A DNA stretch of 64,000 bases from NCBI GenBank assembly GCA_944474755.1, contig OX104113.1, positions 51,723,644-51,787,643 of the forward strand. Reading direction: 5' to 3'. A program made the position numbers and the translations under genes. This document shows, in pieces, positions 1 to 11,179 of the stretch (positions within the stretch are counted from its first letter, which is position 1; every line of letters begins with the position of its first letter). Under the pieces are notes generated by a model, which was not told the DNA's origin, did not search any database, and saw only the letters and a list, made by a program, of their open reading frames with translations. Origin of the DNA: Limnoperna fortunei (lineage: Eukaryota; Mollusca; Bivalvia; Mytilida; Modiolidae).

Positions 1-1409
1 TTTACCTCGAAGTCTGTTTTCTATCGGATTTCTTTCTCTCTGCGCCCAGAAGTTGGTGAGATGATTCACTGGTGATGTTTTTGTTAATCTATAAATTTAA
101 AATAAAACATTTATTAAAGTGTCAGTCTTTGTTTTGGATGTATTTTTATGTTTTTTCTCAGTGTGTTTTCTGGATGTTTCCTGCAGATAAACTGAAAGCT
201 TTGATTTTTCTACGTCAAATTATTACACCTTTTGCGGAATTTTGTATGAAGAAGCTTTATTTTTATGTGATAACTCTTCTTATATGGCAACCACGCTTTC
301 GAAGAACAAGTTCATGGCGACCATTATTTAATTTATCTTTAAGCATTCAAACTAACACTACTGAACTGGATTTCCACTATTTCCGTACGATTCCAAATCT
401 TATGTCGATAATTGCCGTCGGACTTAATTTGAAAAATGCTACTATAGAAATGGTAACATCAACACTATTTAAATCATAATCACGAATGTTATACCTCTAT
501 ACCTTTGTAAGCATCGAAACCATAAACTTCTATGTTCTATACACTGATATAAACCTCGTTCGATGTAATTGATTCATCAAGTTTCATTAAGAAAGGTCGT
601 AGTTACTCGTATTTATTTCTAGGTAACGATTATCTGCAATATAAATTTTGACAATGTCTGGTATGCTCGACTGACCATACATATTTTCTTCTACTTATAT
701 TTGTATATGTTTAATAAACGAACGACTTAGATCATCCATTCTTGTCCCCGCTGAATTCGTATAAATCTAGTGGCCGTTTTTATTTTTTCATCGTCTGCTT
801 CAAGTATGAAATAGGCTTATTTGCATACGTAGGCTTTAAATAAATTACTCTTTACATGCAGATCCTGACTTAACTAGAAATGAAACTTTCAAGATTAAGT
901 GAGCTAGACATTTTGTAGAGATTCCTAAATAAATTTATGTCGTAATTAGTACCCTACAGTAGAAAATTACCAGTCTTTAACTGGTTCCAAATGATTGATT
1001 TCTTATTCTGCCAAAAAATTTTACCGAATCAAAATGTTGATATTTTCCTGGTTTTAAATGAAGATGATACTGTCAAAAATCTTTGAACATAGATTTAAGA
1101 ATGTCCAGACGTCTAGAAAGGTTTGTCCCTAGTACATTTACCGGTATTCATAAGAAAAAGCTAGGAGAAATGTTTTGGTATGTAAATAAAAGTCACCATA
1201 AGGTTATAAAATTTACGCCTATACAATATTCAGCAGTGACACTCAGACTAAACAAAATTGGAATTCTAAATAACTACGACATTGAAGAGCTTGTATCAAC
1301 AAAAGTAGAAAATGTTATGCCAACTCCAGATATGGGCATCTTGGGAATAATAAAACTTTAAAGTTTACACATTTTTGTTATTTGAGGGATGTAAATTTAA
1401 CTAGACAAT
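1..1409. other. Non-coding stretch, no gene recognised
   Basis: I see no supported gene here. There are open frames on the + strand (72-479 and 1083-1361), but neither shows a family motif or convincing splice sites, and the composition is AT-rich. An AATAAA lies at about 711-716 and could belong to a gene ending off the left edge. That is only a possibility. Confidence 0.4.
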
Positions 1410-2131
1410 GTCGTTCTAGTGATCACCGATACCCCTTAAATTTTGCAGAACTTTTTGGGGGAAAAACTTTCTAACGTTTTTTGTCGACTTGTGACCTTGA
1501 CCACTGATGGAAATCAAATGCACACTTTTTGAGTTAATGTCTGGAAACGATTTTTTTTGGGAAAAATTTCTAACATTTTGGCAAATGTGATCTTGAAATT
1601 TGACGGATTCCCCCACCCCCCCCCCCCCCCCCAAAAAAAAAAAAAAAATCAATAGGCTTCTGATCCACCTAATATGAAACAATATCTCAAGTTTCATTGA
1701 AATCCAATGCAAACTTTGAAATTATTGTTCAGAAACATCTTTTTTGTAAAAATTCTAAAGTTTTTTTATGGTGGACTTCTACCTTGAAATTGGACGGATG
1801 TCCCGAAACATCGATTTGCTTCTAACCAACCTAATATATAACAATACACAAAGTTTCATTCAAATCGGATGCAAACTTTTTGAGTTATTGTTCAGAAACA
1901 ATATTTTTGTACAAATTTCTTAAGTTTTTTGTGGACTGTGATCTTGAAATTTGACGGATTTTCCCTCAAATCGATAGGCTTTTTACCAACCTGATATAAC
2001 AATACCCTAAATTTCATTCAAATCCCGATGTAAACTGTTTGAATTATCATCTGGAAACCAAATTTGGACAAACGGACGGACGGATACGAGGTCCACTATA
2101 TACCCCCGACTCTGTCGAGCAAGGGTATAAA
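1410..2131 (+). repeat. Tandem-core repeat element ending in ACGG run and GGGTATAA
   Basis: About four diverged units share the phrases CTTGAAATTTGACGGAT and TTTCATTCAAATC. The best-spaced pair of units is 160 bp apart (1784 and 1944). One unit is lengthened by a C run followed by an A run near 1615-1648. The block ends with a short ACGG run (2071-2086) and an imperfect hairpin whose arms are TATACCC and GGGTATA (about 2100-2129). This is the layout of molluscan tandem-core elements of the pearl/Helentron-like type, and the assignment is by architecture only. Confidence 0.6.
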
Positions 2132-2397
2132 AAGTGAGACTATCAATGAACAAACCAATGATGTATATCGATGATACAGCGAAGTGTGACTAGTAGGATG
2201 GTGATTTCATTGGGGACTAACAGTCTACCAGCAGAATGATGGAGTCATCAATCCTTTTATGTAATTTTAAAATCAATTATGAAAAGAGACACAACCTTTA
2301 AATTGTGAAAGCTCATTTGCATAGATGGTATGTTTGTACAAAATGATATCGGCTCCGCATATCGTATAATTGTTGTATTATCTACGAATTCTTTATC

Positions 2398-2404
2398 TAT
2401 AAAT
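2398..2404 (+). promoter_or_regulatory. TATA-like box before the oxygenase gene
   Basis: TATAAAT lies 22 bp before the first ATG (2420) and 40 bp before the second (2438). If it sets a start about 30 bp downstream, the mRNA would begin near 2429 and translation would use 2438. A weaker TATAAT at about 2365 would instead include the ATG at 2420. The choice is undecided. Confidence 0.35.
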
Positions 2405-2419
2405 CATCAGTGATAGTGA

Positions 2420-2611
2420 ATGACAACACATTTAAACATGAAAATGACCAACACATTTATGGCTTGTTTCGTTGCCTTTCTTGTAATAGAACCCACCTTA
2501 GGTTTAGAGGACGATGCATATAACTTGCTGTTTCAAGACAATATGGATTTTGTCATAGACAAACCAGTGGTATTTGATCAACCATTACCATCTTGGTTAC
2601 GCGGTTCATTG
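2420..2611 (+). CDS. Oxygenase exon 1 (signal peptide exon)
   Basis: This exon has 64 codons and ends GGTTCATTG before the donor GTAAGC at 2612. It encodes the leader and the start of the mature protein up to WLRGSL. The inner ATG at 2438 gives a more typical signal peptide start (MKMTNTF) and may be the true start. Confidence 0.88.
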
Positions 2612-4604
2612 GTAAGCTTAACTAATATTACTGCAAGTCACACTTTTAAAATTAAGTAGGAAACTGAAGTTATAGTACACCGGAAAAAAAACACGCACAC
2701 AGAAGATTTGTCTGTTTTTAATTTTAATGTGTCTTCCAATGCACTCATGATTTAGTAAATAGTTTATAAATATATTGTTATCTATTATTACATTATTTTA
2801 TTTTTAATACTTGAATAATTGCATATATTTTTTGTCATGACATATCACGTACAAACATCAAATATTCTGATTTAATGTTTTCTTCTTAAAAAATGTTTAG
2901 ATTTAAATGTTGCTTAATTTACTTTTACCGTATGTTACAAACAAATACATATATTATGAAATAATAAGTAACAAAGATATGTTTTATTTGTGAGCCTGGT
3001 TGGGCTTCGTGGCTTTCTTGGCTCCTCATACATAACATAAATTACGGTAGCGCAAAATGCCCAAAATATTTCTTTTTGTTTTCTTGTATTGTTAATAGTT
3101 TAATTTTAAGTTTTTTTGTAAGATCAATAGAAAGAATATAATTTGTTATTTCAATTCTTGTTATATATGTCAACAATTCAATGCAGTACAAAAAAAACCG
3201 TTTACATTTATATTCTCACAGGTACGAGTCGGCCCAGCTTTGTTTGGATATGGGAAAAGGAATTTTACACACACCTTTGATGGTTTTGGCAAACTATACA
3301 ACTGGAAATTTTACGGCAATGGAACGGCGTCTTTCTCGAGTAATTTTCTGCGTTCGCAGACTTATAATCGTTCCGTAGAAAAAAATGACATTGCTAACTT
3401 TATGACATTTCAAAGTGTTATGCCACGCTTTCCCTTGCCGGAACAGGAAATGGTCTTATTGAATGGATTTGATAACACAAACGTCAACGTTTATAGAATT
3501 TGTAATGGTCAACAGAAAAATTACGAATACATTGCACTTACAGACGCTTGGAAAATCTATCAGATTGATCCTCTGTCAGTTGGAACTGTTGGTGTGGTAA
3601 ACGCTCAAAAACCGCAAGGAATTGTAGGTTTTGTAAACCAAATGTCCTCAGCTCATCCGGTTCCGGAACTTGGTACTGGACATCATTTTACATTTTTGAC
3701 AAGTGTTAGTGTAGTTCCTGGTATTAAAAGTCGACTGTCTTTGTTACGCATAAAGTCTTCATATGACAGAGAATTGATTGCGCAATGGGAAGTTGACAAA
3801 GCTCCTTATATGCATTCATTCTCTGTCACGCAAAATTATGTAATTTTCTTTGCAGGGCCATATTATATTAACATGATCAGAATGTTAGAATATGCCAATG
3901 CGTTTGATGGCATTGAATGGTATCCTAAAGATAATGCAACTATTTATGTGGTAGAAATAAAAACGGGAAATGTAAGGACTTTGCCAACACCAACTGCATA
4001 CCTAGAACATCACGGAAACGCTTATGAAGAAAACGATAAAATAATATTTGATGCAACTGTTTATAGTGATCCATATTTTTCAAAAGTTTTGGATTTGCGT
4101 ATCGTGAAATCTCCTGTACAAAGAAATAATGTGTATAGACCGCCAGAACTAAAGAGATTTGTTGTGGACATAAAAACAAACACTGTCAATATAAGTAGTT
4201 TTCAGAAGAGTAAATTGCATCCTTATACCTCGAATTTCGATCTCCCATGTATTAACGAAAACTTTCGTCATCTGAAATACTGTTATATATATGGAGTTGC
4301 GCAAAAAATAGATAACAATACATTTTCCAGAACTGCTTTAGTAAAAAAAGATGTTTGTGGTCGAAATGGAGATAAGGCTTGGGTTACCGAAAACCATTAC
4401 CCTGTCGAAATGTGGTTTGTTCCGACTCCAAACGCTACAGCAGAGGACGATGGTGTTTTATTAACTCCTGTATTGCAAGGCGACACAAAACAAAGCTATT
4501 TACTAATGTTAAATGCCACCACAATGACAACTTTAAACAGAGGTTATATACCATCGTTGGTTCCATTTACTATTCACGGACGATTCTTCTCCGACTTGGT
4601 TTGA
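2420..4604 (+). CDS. Carotenoid oxygenase family protein (BCO/RPE65/NinaB-like), predicted secretory
   Basis: Two exons, 2420-2611 and 3222-4604, join in phase 0 to encode 524 aa, about the normal family length. Family enzymes are non-heme iron proteins that cleave or isomerise carotenoids or retinoids. The junction restores the hallmark LRGSLVRVGPALF. The four expected iron-ligand histidines are at about H209 (SAHP), H262 (YMHSF), H328 (EHHGNAYE) and H516 (TIHGRFF), and an EDDGVLL block follows near 472. The N-terminus is unusual. It has a hydrophobic leader (residues 7-28, ending PTLG) and eight N-X-S/T sequons (N78, 97, 113, 302, 387, 429, 468, 495), which fit passage through the ER. Known animal homologues are mostly cytosolic, membrane-associated or mitochondrial. 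Two second-shell acidic positions appear to be Asp (D172, D404) rather than Glu. Family membership is sure. Substrate and activity are not. Confidence 0.93.
2612..3221 (+). other. Intron of the oxygenase gene
   Basis: This is a 610-bp GT-AG intron with donor GTAAGC and acceptor CTCACAG. It is AT-rich, and I recognise no element in it. Confidence 0.88.
3222..4604 (+). CDS. Oxygenase exon 2 (catalytic domain)
   Basis: A single 1383-bp exon carries the rest of the protein, from VRVGPALF to the stop TGA at 4602-4604. It contains all four putative iron-ligand histidines and all eight sequons. The conserved VPFTIHG motif lies only nine residues from the end, as expected for a complete C-terminus. 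Confidence 0.93.
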   Translation, partial: VRVGPALFGYGKRNFTHTFDGFGKLYNWKFYGNGTASFSSNFLRSQTYNRSVEKNDIANFMTFQSVMPRFPLPEQEMVLLNGFDNTNVNVYRICNGQQKNYEYIALTDAWKIYQIDPLSVGTVGVVNAQKPQGIVGFVNQMSSAHPVPELGTGHHFTFLTSVSVVPGIKSRLSLLRIKSSYDRELIAQWEVDKAPYMHSFSVTQNYVIFFAGPYYINMIRMLEYANAFDGIEWYPKDNATIYVVEIKTGNVRTLPTPTAYLEHHGNAYEENDKIIFDATVYSDPYFSKVLDLRIVKSPVQRNNVYRPPELKRFVVDIKTNTVNISSFQKSKLHPYTSNFDLPCINENFRHLKYCYIYGVAQKIDNNTFSRTALVKKDVCGRNGDKAWVTENHYPVEMWFVPTPNATAEDDGVLLTPVLQGDTKQSYLLMLNATTMTTLNRGYIPSLVPFTIHGRFFSDLV

Positions 4605-4753
4605 TTTATATTGCAAAAATAACACATTTGTATTATATTATACACATATTATCCAAATACTAGTACCCAACAATTTTTGTAGTCATTTGATACCTATGCA
4701 TCCATTTGTTCAACTGATTCTCAAAAATGCAGCTTGAAAACATTTTATTCTTC

Positions 4754-4976
4754 GTTGGCTTCGGTGGTCCAGTGGTTCAGGTCAAAACTGAAGTTGCAGG
4801 TTCGAGTCTGACCGCGGGCAAATTGTGCTCGCCTTAACATTTAACAAGCATTGTCAGTTTTCCTGTAGAATGTCTAAGGATACAGACCGGATACTCCAGC
4901 TTCTTTCCAAATTACACTGGACGATTGTGTATATCTAAAAAATTGCGAGAGGCGTTAAACCACAAAACAAATAAAA
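4754..4976 (+). mobile_element. tRNA-derived SINE
   Basis: The head has an A-box-like TGGTCCAGTGGTTC (4765-4778) and a B box GGTTCGAGTCT (4799-4809), which are pol III promoter elements. The body ends in AGGCGTTAAACCACAAAAC followed by an A-rich tail. The tail contains AATAAA (4969-4974), the first such signal after the oxygenase stop codon, so the SINE may supply that gene's polyadenylation site. The tail resembles that of molluscan SINEs from memory. No family name is claimed. Confidence 0.75.
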
Positions 4977-4982
4977 AATGTT

Positions 4983-6180
4983 ATTAAGATTGGAGTCAAG
5001 CGCATCCTGTCCAAATTTCCGACTGGCATACAAAAACGTGTTAAAGGACCATCTAATGAATATTGCTGATAAGATTTGTTTCAATTGGTTAAACACATTT
5101 AAAATAACAGCCTTTAAAATCATATGTTACTATTTATAACTTGTTTTTGCGACAGATTTCTTGAATATTCAATGTGGAACTAAAAATCTAAACTTTTACT
5201 GTAGACCATCCAATGAATATATTAGTTTAGTTTCAATTTGTTTAGTGGCTTTACGGAAGCATTTTGAAACATTTTCCCATATGTCTCAATGTTAAAAACA
5301 GTATTGCAGATAAACTTTCTTGGATTTCGTATCAGAACCCACAAAACCATCCATTAAACATATAAAACAGGGTCCTGTGGTGGCGCCCATTTCTGATTGA
5401 CCTAAAACACATTTTTTACAATGACAATTGAAAACGTTTAGTTTCAACCTGGTTGAAGGCTGCAAATTAAAGGATTTTTTTAACACTTTACTACCGTAAT
5501 TTTCTATGTTAAATTAGTCTAGTGGCAGCAGCCATCTTGGATGTCGTATCAGCACAAAAATAAAACAAACAAGTGTGGACTGTGAGCACGCTCACAAAGG
5601 GATATTACCCCCCCCCCCCCCTTACCGCGGCTTCGCTTTCAAGTACAATTATCTCCCCTTAATGATATCCGAGCTAAAAAATATCCTTCATGCACATCTA
5701 CATATAATGTACTCCTTTATGCTAAGTTTCATTAAATTTCATCAAGCGGTATAGGAGTTGCACTTACAAGGAATGTGGACAAACGGACAGACCGACAGAC
5801 AGGGTGATTCCTATATACCTTGCGGAGGTGGGGGCGGGGGTTATAATTATGACGAGGACTATCCAAAAATCCTCAGTCATATAAAGTATGGCCTCGTTCC
5901 TGTTTTGCAGTTTCTGAGAAGGCATTTGAAAATTTCCCAATAGGACACCATGTTAAACTGTGTTAAAGTCCTGTTGTGGTGGTCCGTTTGCATTTTTAAT
6001 TCGTACACACATTTTTTGGCTCTTCCAATGAATATTGCTCACAAGTTTTGCATCAGTTGGTTAATTGATTGTTTTTTTTAGAGATGCCTTTAAAAACAAC
6101 CTTTTCTAAGGTTTCTATGTTAAATGGTGCTGCCGTGAAAGCCAACACAGTTTGAATTTGTTAAAGGGAAGCATGGAAGA
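4983..6180. repeat. Old, diverged copy of the GGACCATCC tandem family, interrupted
   Basis: Phrases such as GGACCATCTAATGAATATTG (about 5045), AGACCATCCAATGAATAT (about 5202) and TCCAATGAATATTGCTCAC (about 6025) match the unit of the array at 61.3-62.6 kb, but they are much more decayed. The block is split at about 5572-5842 by another repeat. Confidence 0.55.
5572..5842 (+). repeat. Short repeat with hairpin start and GGGGGTTATA end
   Basis: It starts with the small palindrome TGTGAGCACGCTCACA (5579-5594). It then has a C run (about 5609-5622), the body phrase TAAGTTTCATTAAATTTCATC, a GACAGACCGACAGACAG run and a G-rich end just before 5842. The hairpin start, purine-rich simple repeat and GGTATAA-like end match other elements in the window, such as 37880-38955. 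Confidence 0.5.
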
Positions 6181-6186
6181 ATTTCC

Positions 6187-7771
6187 GAACAAAACAAACT
6201 AGAGGCACCCAGGAGCCTGTAATCTCTCACCTGCAACCCAGATGACTTCATTTATATTTAAATTTTTGAAATTAAAAGTTTCAGTCTAGGTGTTATAGCT
6301 TTTAAGTTACTGTGCAAAAATTAAACATTTCTTCAAAAATTTTAGTTAAGTACGATAACTCCTATAAGGTGCCATCAGACAATTTCAGAAAATTAAATGG
6401 TTTGTAGGCCTTGTCCTGTGGCGTAATTTAAAAATGTACAGTTTTACTCTAGGTGTGTTATAGATTAATTTATAATACAAAAACTGTTCATTTGTCCAAA
6501 TTCATAATTAAAGGGCAATAACTCCTATTAAAAGTCATCTTGCAATTTTAGATAGCAATCATGTGTAGGGCTTCTATTGCTGATCATTTGTGCAATTTAC
6601 AGTTTTGAATCTAGCTGCTATAGTTTTCAAGTTACAGGACAAAAATGGAAAATTTTATAAAAAATTTTCATTTAAGGGCAATAACTCCTATAAGGAGTCA
6701 TCTGACAATTTCAGACCAATCAAGTGAATTGTAGGGCTTTTATTGCTGATCATTTTTGCTATGTATAATTTCACTCTAGCTGTTATAATTTTTAATTTAC
6801 AGGACAAAAACGGAAAATTTCATTAAAAAATTGCAATTTAAGGGCAATAACTCCTATAAGAAGTCATCTGATTAGTTTCAGATTTATATGGTGAATTGTA
6901 AGGCTTGTATTGCTGATCATTTTTGCTATTAACAGTTTCACTCCAGCTGTTACAGTTTTTAAGTAACAGGATAAAAACAGAAAATTTCATAAAAAATTGT
7001 CATTTATGGGTAATAACTAATATAAGGAGTTGTCTGACAATTTCAGACCAATCAAGTGAATTGTAGGGCCATTATTCCTGATCATTTGTGCAATTTACAG
7101 TTTCAATCTAGCTGCTATAGTTTTCAGTTACAGGACAAAAATGGAAAATTTCATTAAAAATTGCCATTTAAGGACAATAACTCCTATAAGGAGTCATCTG
7201 ACAATTTCAGACTAATACAGTGAATTGTAGGGCTTGTATTGTTGATCATTTTTGCTTTTTTCAGTTTTACTCTAGCTGTTATAGTTTTTAAGTTACAGGA
7301 TAAATAGGGAACATTTCATTTTAAAAAATGTCATTTAACGGCAATAACTCATATAAGGAGGCATCTTACAATTTCAGACCAATTAAGTGAATTGTAGGGC
7401 TTTTATTGCTGACCATTTTTGCCATTTACAGTTTCAAGTTATATTGTAAATACCAAAAATTTTGTCAAATATCGTCAATAAAGGGCAATAACTCCTACAA
7501 CAAGCCAATGCACAACTTCACACTAAAAGCAACTATTGTAGACCTTAATTTGCTGATCAATTTGAAGTTGCGGTTTTCTCTATAGCTATTATAATTTTTG
7601 AGATAAGAAAATATGCTACCTGAAATTGGTACTCCCAATTTAGCACCACATGGTGAGGTGACAAATAAAATTTCAAGTGGTTGAGATAAGTAGTTCCGTA
7701 GAAAATTGTTATGAAGGACGGACGGACTGAGGTAAACCAGTTTACTCCACTCTTCTTCCAAGCGGGGGTAT
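6187..7771 (+). repeat. Tandem-core element, about eight units of ~165 bp
   Basis: The unit phrase GGGCAATAACTCCTATAAG recurs at about 6512, 6676, 6842, 7008, 7172, 7339 and 7483, a period of 164-167 bp, with a more diverged first unit near 6353. The block opens with an imperfect hairpin AGGCACCCAGGAGCCT (6203-6218) and CTCACCTG. It closes with an ACGG run and AAGCGGGGGTATAAAA. I infer a pearl/Helentron-like non-autonomous element. Confidence 0.7.
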
Positions 7772-10700
7772 AAAAACATTAACATACAAAACAGCTTTAA
7801 CCGGCAAAAACATTCTTTCAACATTTTCCCCATATAGTCCTATGCTCAACTAAGTCATGATGTTGCTTCCAATTTTAATTGGCAATCAAATCTCTGGTCA
7901 GGTAAACTGAAGAAAAACAGCATATGAACAAAAAAAAACAATTAATTTCAAATTTATTTTTTTTTTTTTGGAAAAATGACAACAATGTGCAATTTTCTAT
8001 GAAAATTAAAACATTTACATTCTTACGAAAATTTCACTTGATATATCAGCTCACCAGTATAATGACCAATATGGATTCTGAAACATTCACACAAAGACAA
8101 TTAAATGAAAAAAGCAGTTTTCTTGTATGTCTCAAAGAAGATCGTTTAAATTACCCCTTTAAAAAATTCCATATTTCTTGCACAATCTTCCAATCACCTT
8201 TACAACAAAAATAACGCCCCTATTCAAAATATACAATTTTGAAGTGTGTTTAATTTAAAGCCTACAACGAACCATAAAAACCTCACATTTCCTACTTGCA
8301 AACTTGAAATGACGACAGACACCAAGCTGAGGTAAAAGCCATAAACACTTTCATACATGGCAATTCATAAAATAGATTCATCATGATTTTCACATTAGCA
8401 ACAACAAAAATATTAATACCATGCATTTTTAAAACAAATAATAAGTCTTGTTAGCAATCAATTTTATATTGGCCTAATTACATTTTCTAAGGCAAATTTA
8501 AAAAATCAACAAGGTAGTGTTTAATGCAAGAATAACAAAGTACTGACCTTGTTTACGTCTAACAATACGTAAACAAGAGTACTGCAGTACATTTGTTTTT
8601 TATTCAAAATTTATAAATAAACAAAATCAAAATAAATCTCGAGACATATGGTACTGGCATTTGCACATAAATGGACAAATACACGCACATATATATATTT
8701 AACTCCATGTCATTTCGCAAGTTCAGCTATTTTTATGAAAATAATTAATAAATTAAAATCTTAAACTTTCAAGACAAACACCTTACAAAAAAGCTTCCAT
8801 TTATTATAATCCATTCAGTGACAGAATCAATATCACAGTATCATAGTAACTGTTTTATCAAATTCTGGTACATGTATCAGTATACCACTATCAAACAGTG
8901 ACATTTTTTTTTATTCTTTTTTTTTCTCCTTGTCAAATAATACCAAAGCTATCAAATGGTTCACCAAAAAAAATATATTGAGCTAAAAAAATTAATGTCA
9001 AGTAAAATATTGAAATTGGGACATTTTGTCATGATGGATAATTATTGACTGCCAAATAAGGTGTGTAAACCCAGGATGTTGTCCTCGTTTAACTTGACTG
9101 TTTTCCAGACACAAGATATTTTTATATACGTATATATACAATTAGGACGTATAATTTTGTATTAACATTTTAATATGCAAGGAATGTTGGTGAATCCACT
9201 TTTCTTTTTACCAGGATATGACCTTCTTTGGGACAATTTTTACCTACAGTTAGTCTTACCTGACCAGTAAATGTGCATGTCATCAACTACTAGCAGCAAA
9301 TCTAATAATAGCACCACAATAAAGCAACTGAAAATCTCATTCATTTACTTGTATTCTATAATTAGAGGTGTAGAACAGACCCTGATAACATTACAACATG
9401 CAAATGTAGATTAGAGACCTTTATCATAACTTGCATTCTGTTATGCACAAAACATTTATTGAAGATTTCAAGTTTTTAAATGCAAACAATGTCACAGAAA
9501 TAAATGATCTGAGAGGGATAGTATGGAATTGATTCTTTTCTTTTTTGATAATTTAGACTTGGGACAGGCTGTTCCAGAAAGTTATACATGGAGAATACCC
9601 CAATCTTTTCTGTTGGTGCTTACTTGTAGACGCAAGAGATAGAACAGTCAGTATATCATAGGCAGCTACAAATATTGCCGCCTAACACCCCTAAAGAAAT
9701 TGTTTAGGACCAGTACTTATTTCAATGTGCTAAAAATGGCATTAAACGACAAAAATACAACAAGGGTGAAAAAAAAGCTTTCTTCAAAAACATTCCATAC
9801 ATAAAGATTAATCAATATTATGTTTATCAAGTGCATGTATTTTTATCCTAAGTTTCATTGCATCAACTAGATTTATAGTAAAAACCATTACCATGACAAC
9901 TTACATCCAAACATATCACACATCAACAAATAATACTTCTTTCACAACACAATCAAGCATTCATAACTGGTCTATACAAAACACCCTTCTTATCATAAAT
10001 AACTAGAAAAGAACGTTTTGATTCTAGTAGTTTGACAAATAATAAATTGTGAATTTCAAGCAATCACAAATGTGTTGGTCTAAATGAGTGGGATCTTAAC
10101 TGCATTGTACAAGTGAAATTAATTAATCCAAGCAAAAATATATTTTGTTGTTACAATGATTTGTTGTGAAGTTAGATAAAATTTAGCTTCTCCATGCAAT
10201 AATTATACCATAAACAGACAAATAATGATGTCTGCAATATAAAAAAAAAAAAAAAAAAAAAACCAAACAAAACAAAAAACAAAAATGGGAAGCACAACAT
10301 GAGCAAAATAATTTTGGCTATTCCAGAAAATAATGTAATTGGATATGTATTGTTTGGGTTACAGAAACTAAACTATTTTATTAGAATTGTCCTTAATAAA
10401 TGCAGCCTTAAATATACTTTAATACTTGCCAATAAAGACACCGAGATGCTTGTGGCAGCCACAACAGATCACAGTAAAATACAATATTCATTTAAATTTT
10501 AAATAGCTAAGGGATGGGCCAATAAAAATGGCATAAGATGTGGATGCTTCTTCAATACCCACACAACACAAAATTTCCTCACAAAAGAAGATTTTAACAA
10601 ATGAACACTTCAATGAATTTGGTTACTTACAATCCAATTTTTTGCATCAATAATAATTTTGAAAAATCTAACCGCCCATAAATGTCCTTCATTGTTTCTT

Positions 10701-11005
10701 AGTAGTCATACCAAAATTAGAAAGCCAAGAAAATGTCCATACTGAACATGTCAATGGTCAAAATTGGTCCTAATTAAAGTTTTAATTTCAACGGTTGACA
10801 TAACACATGATTACTTTTATAGTCCACAGAATGCATAATTCAGGAAATATATAAATCAACAATGAAAAATTTAATGGTAATAGCAGACAAAAAATGGATA
10901 CTTCAACAATTTTCTGTGGTTTCGATTTTATTTATGGGCATTTTGGTGGATAGAGGAAGAAGATCAATTTGTTGAAATTAAGGTCAAAAATACAATAAAT
11001 GATTT
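7772..11005. other. Intergenic stretch, no gene recognised
   Basis: AT-rich sequence between the two convergent genes. It holds an A run at about 10241-10262 and a small hairpin near 8546-8576 (arms TTGTTTACGT and ACGTAAACAA). No coding exon or clear mobile element is visible. Confidence 0.45.
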
Positions 11006-11179
11006 ATAGGATAATTAATTGGGCGGAGTGAATATCCAAAATATGATCATGAGTGCCGCATAACGCATCTGATTAAACGAGTGTGCGGAACTTGTTCCGC
11101 GCACGAGTTTAATCTGATGCTTTATGCGGCACGAGTGATCATATTTTGGATATTCACTCCGCCCAATTGATTATCCTAT
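11006..11179. repeat. 174-bp palindromic hairpin element
   Basis: Two arms of about 85 bp are near-perfect inverted copies around a 2-base centre at 11092-11093. The central stem is GCGGAAC-TT-GTTCCGC, and the outer stem starts ATAGGATAAT. It looks like a foldback MITE, and no clear target duplication is seen. Confidence 0.7.

Noticed and set aside
1..479. Possible last exon of a gene off the left edge, and a 135-codon + strand frame
   Set aside because: The frame from base 1 stops at 75 without a recognisable domain. The longer frame is low-complexity and hydrophobic, as expected by chance in AT-rich DNA.
1083..1361. 92-codon + strand frame
   Set aside because: It reads smoothly but shows no family motif, no splice context and no neighbours. 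I cannot separate it from chance or an old decayed element.
4754..4976. A functional tRNA gene
   Set aside because: A- and B-box motifs are present, but the sequence does not fold as a full tRNA and continues into a SINE body and tail. The same applies to 44537-44725.
6187..7771. CRISPR-like regular array
   Set aside because: Units of ~165 bp are wholly repetitive with no unique spacers, and the genome is eukaryotic. It is a tandem-core repeat.
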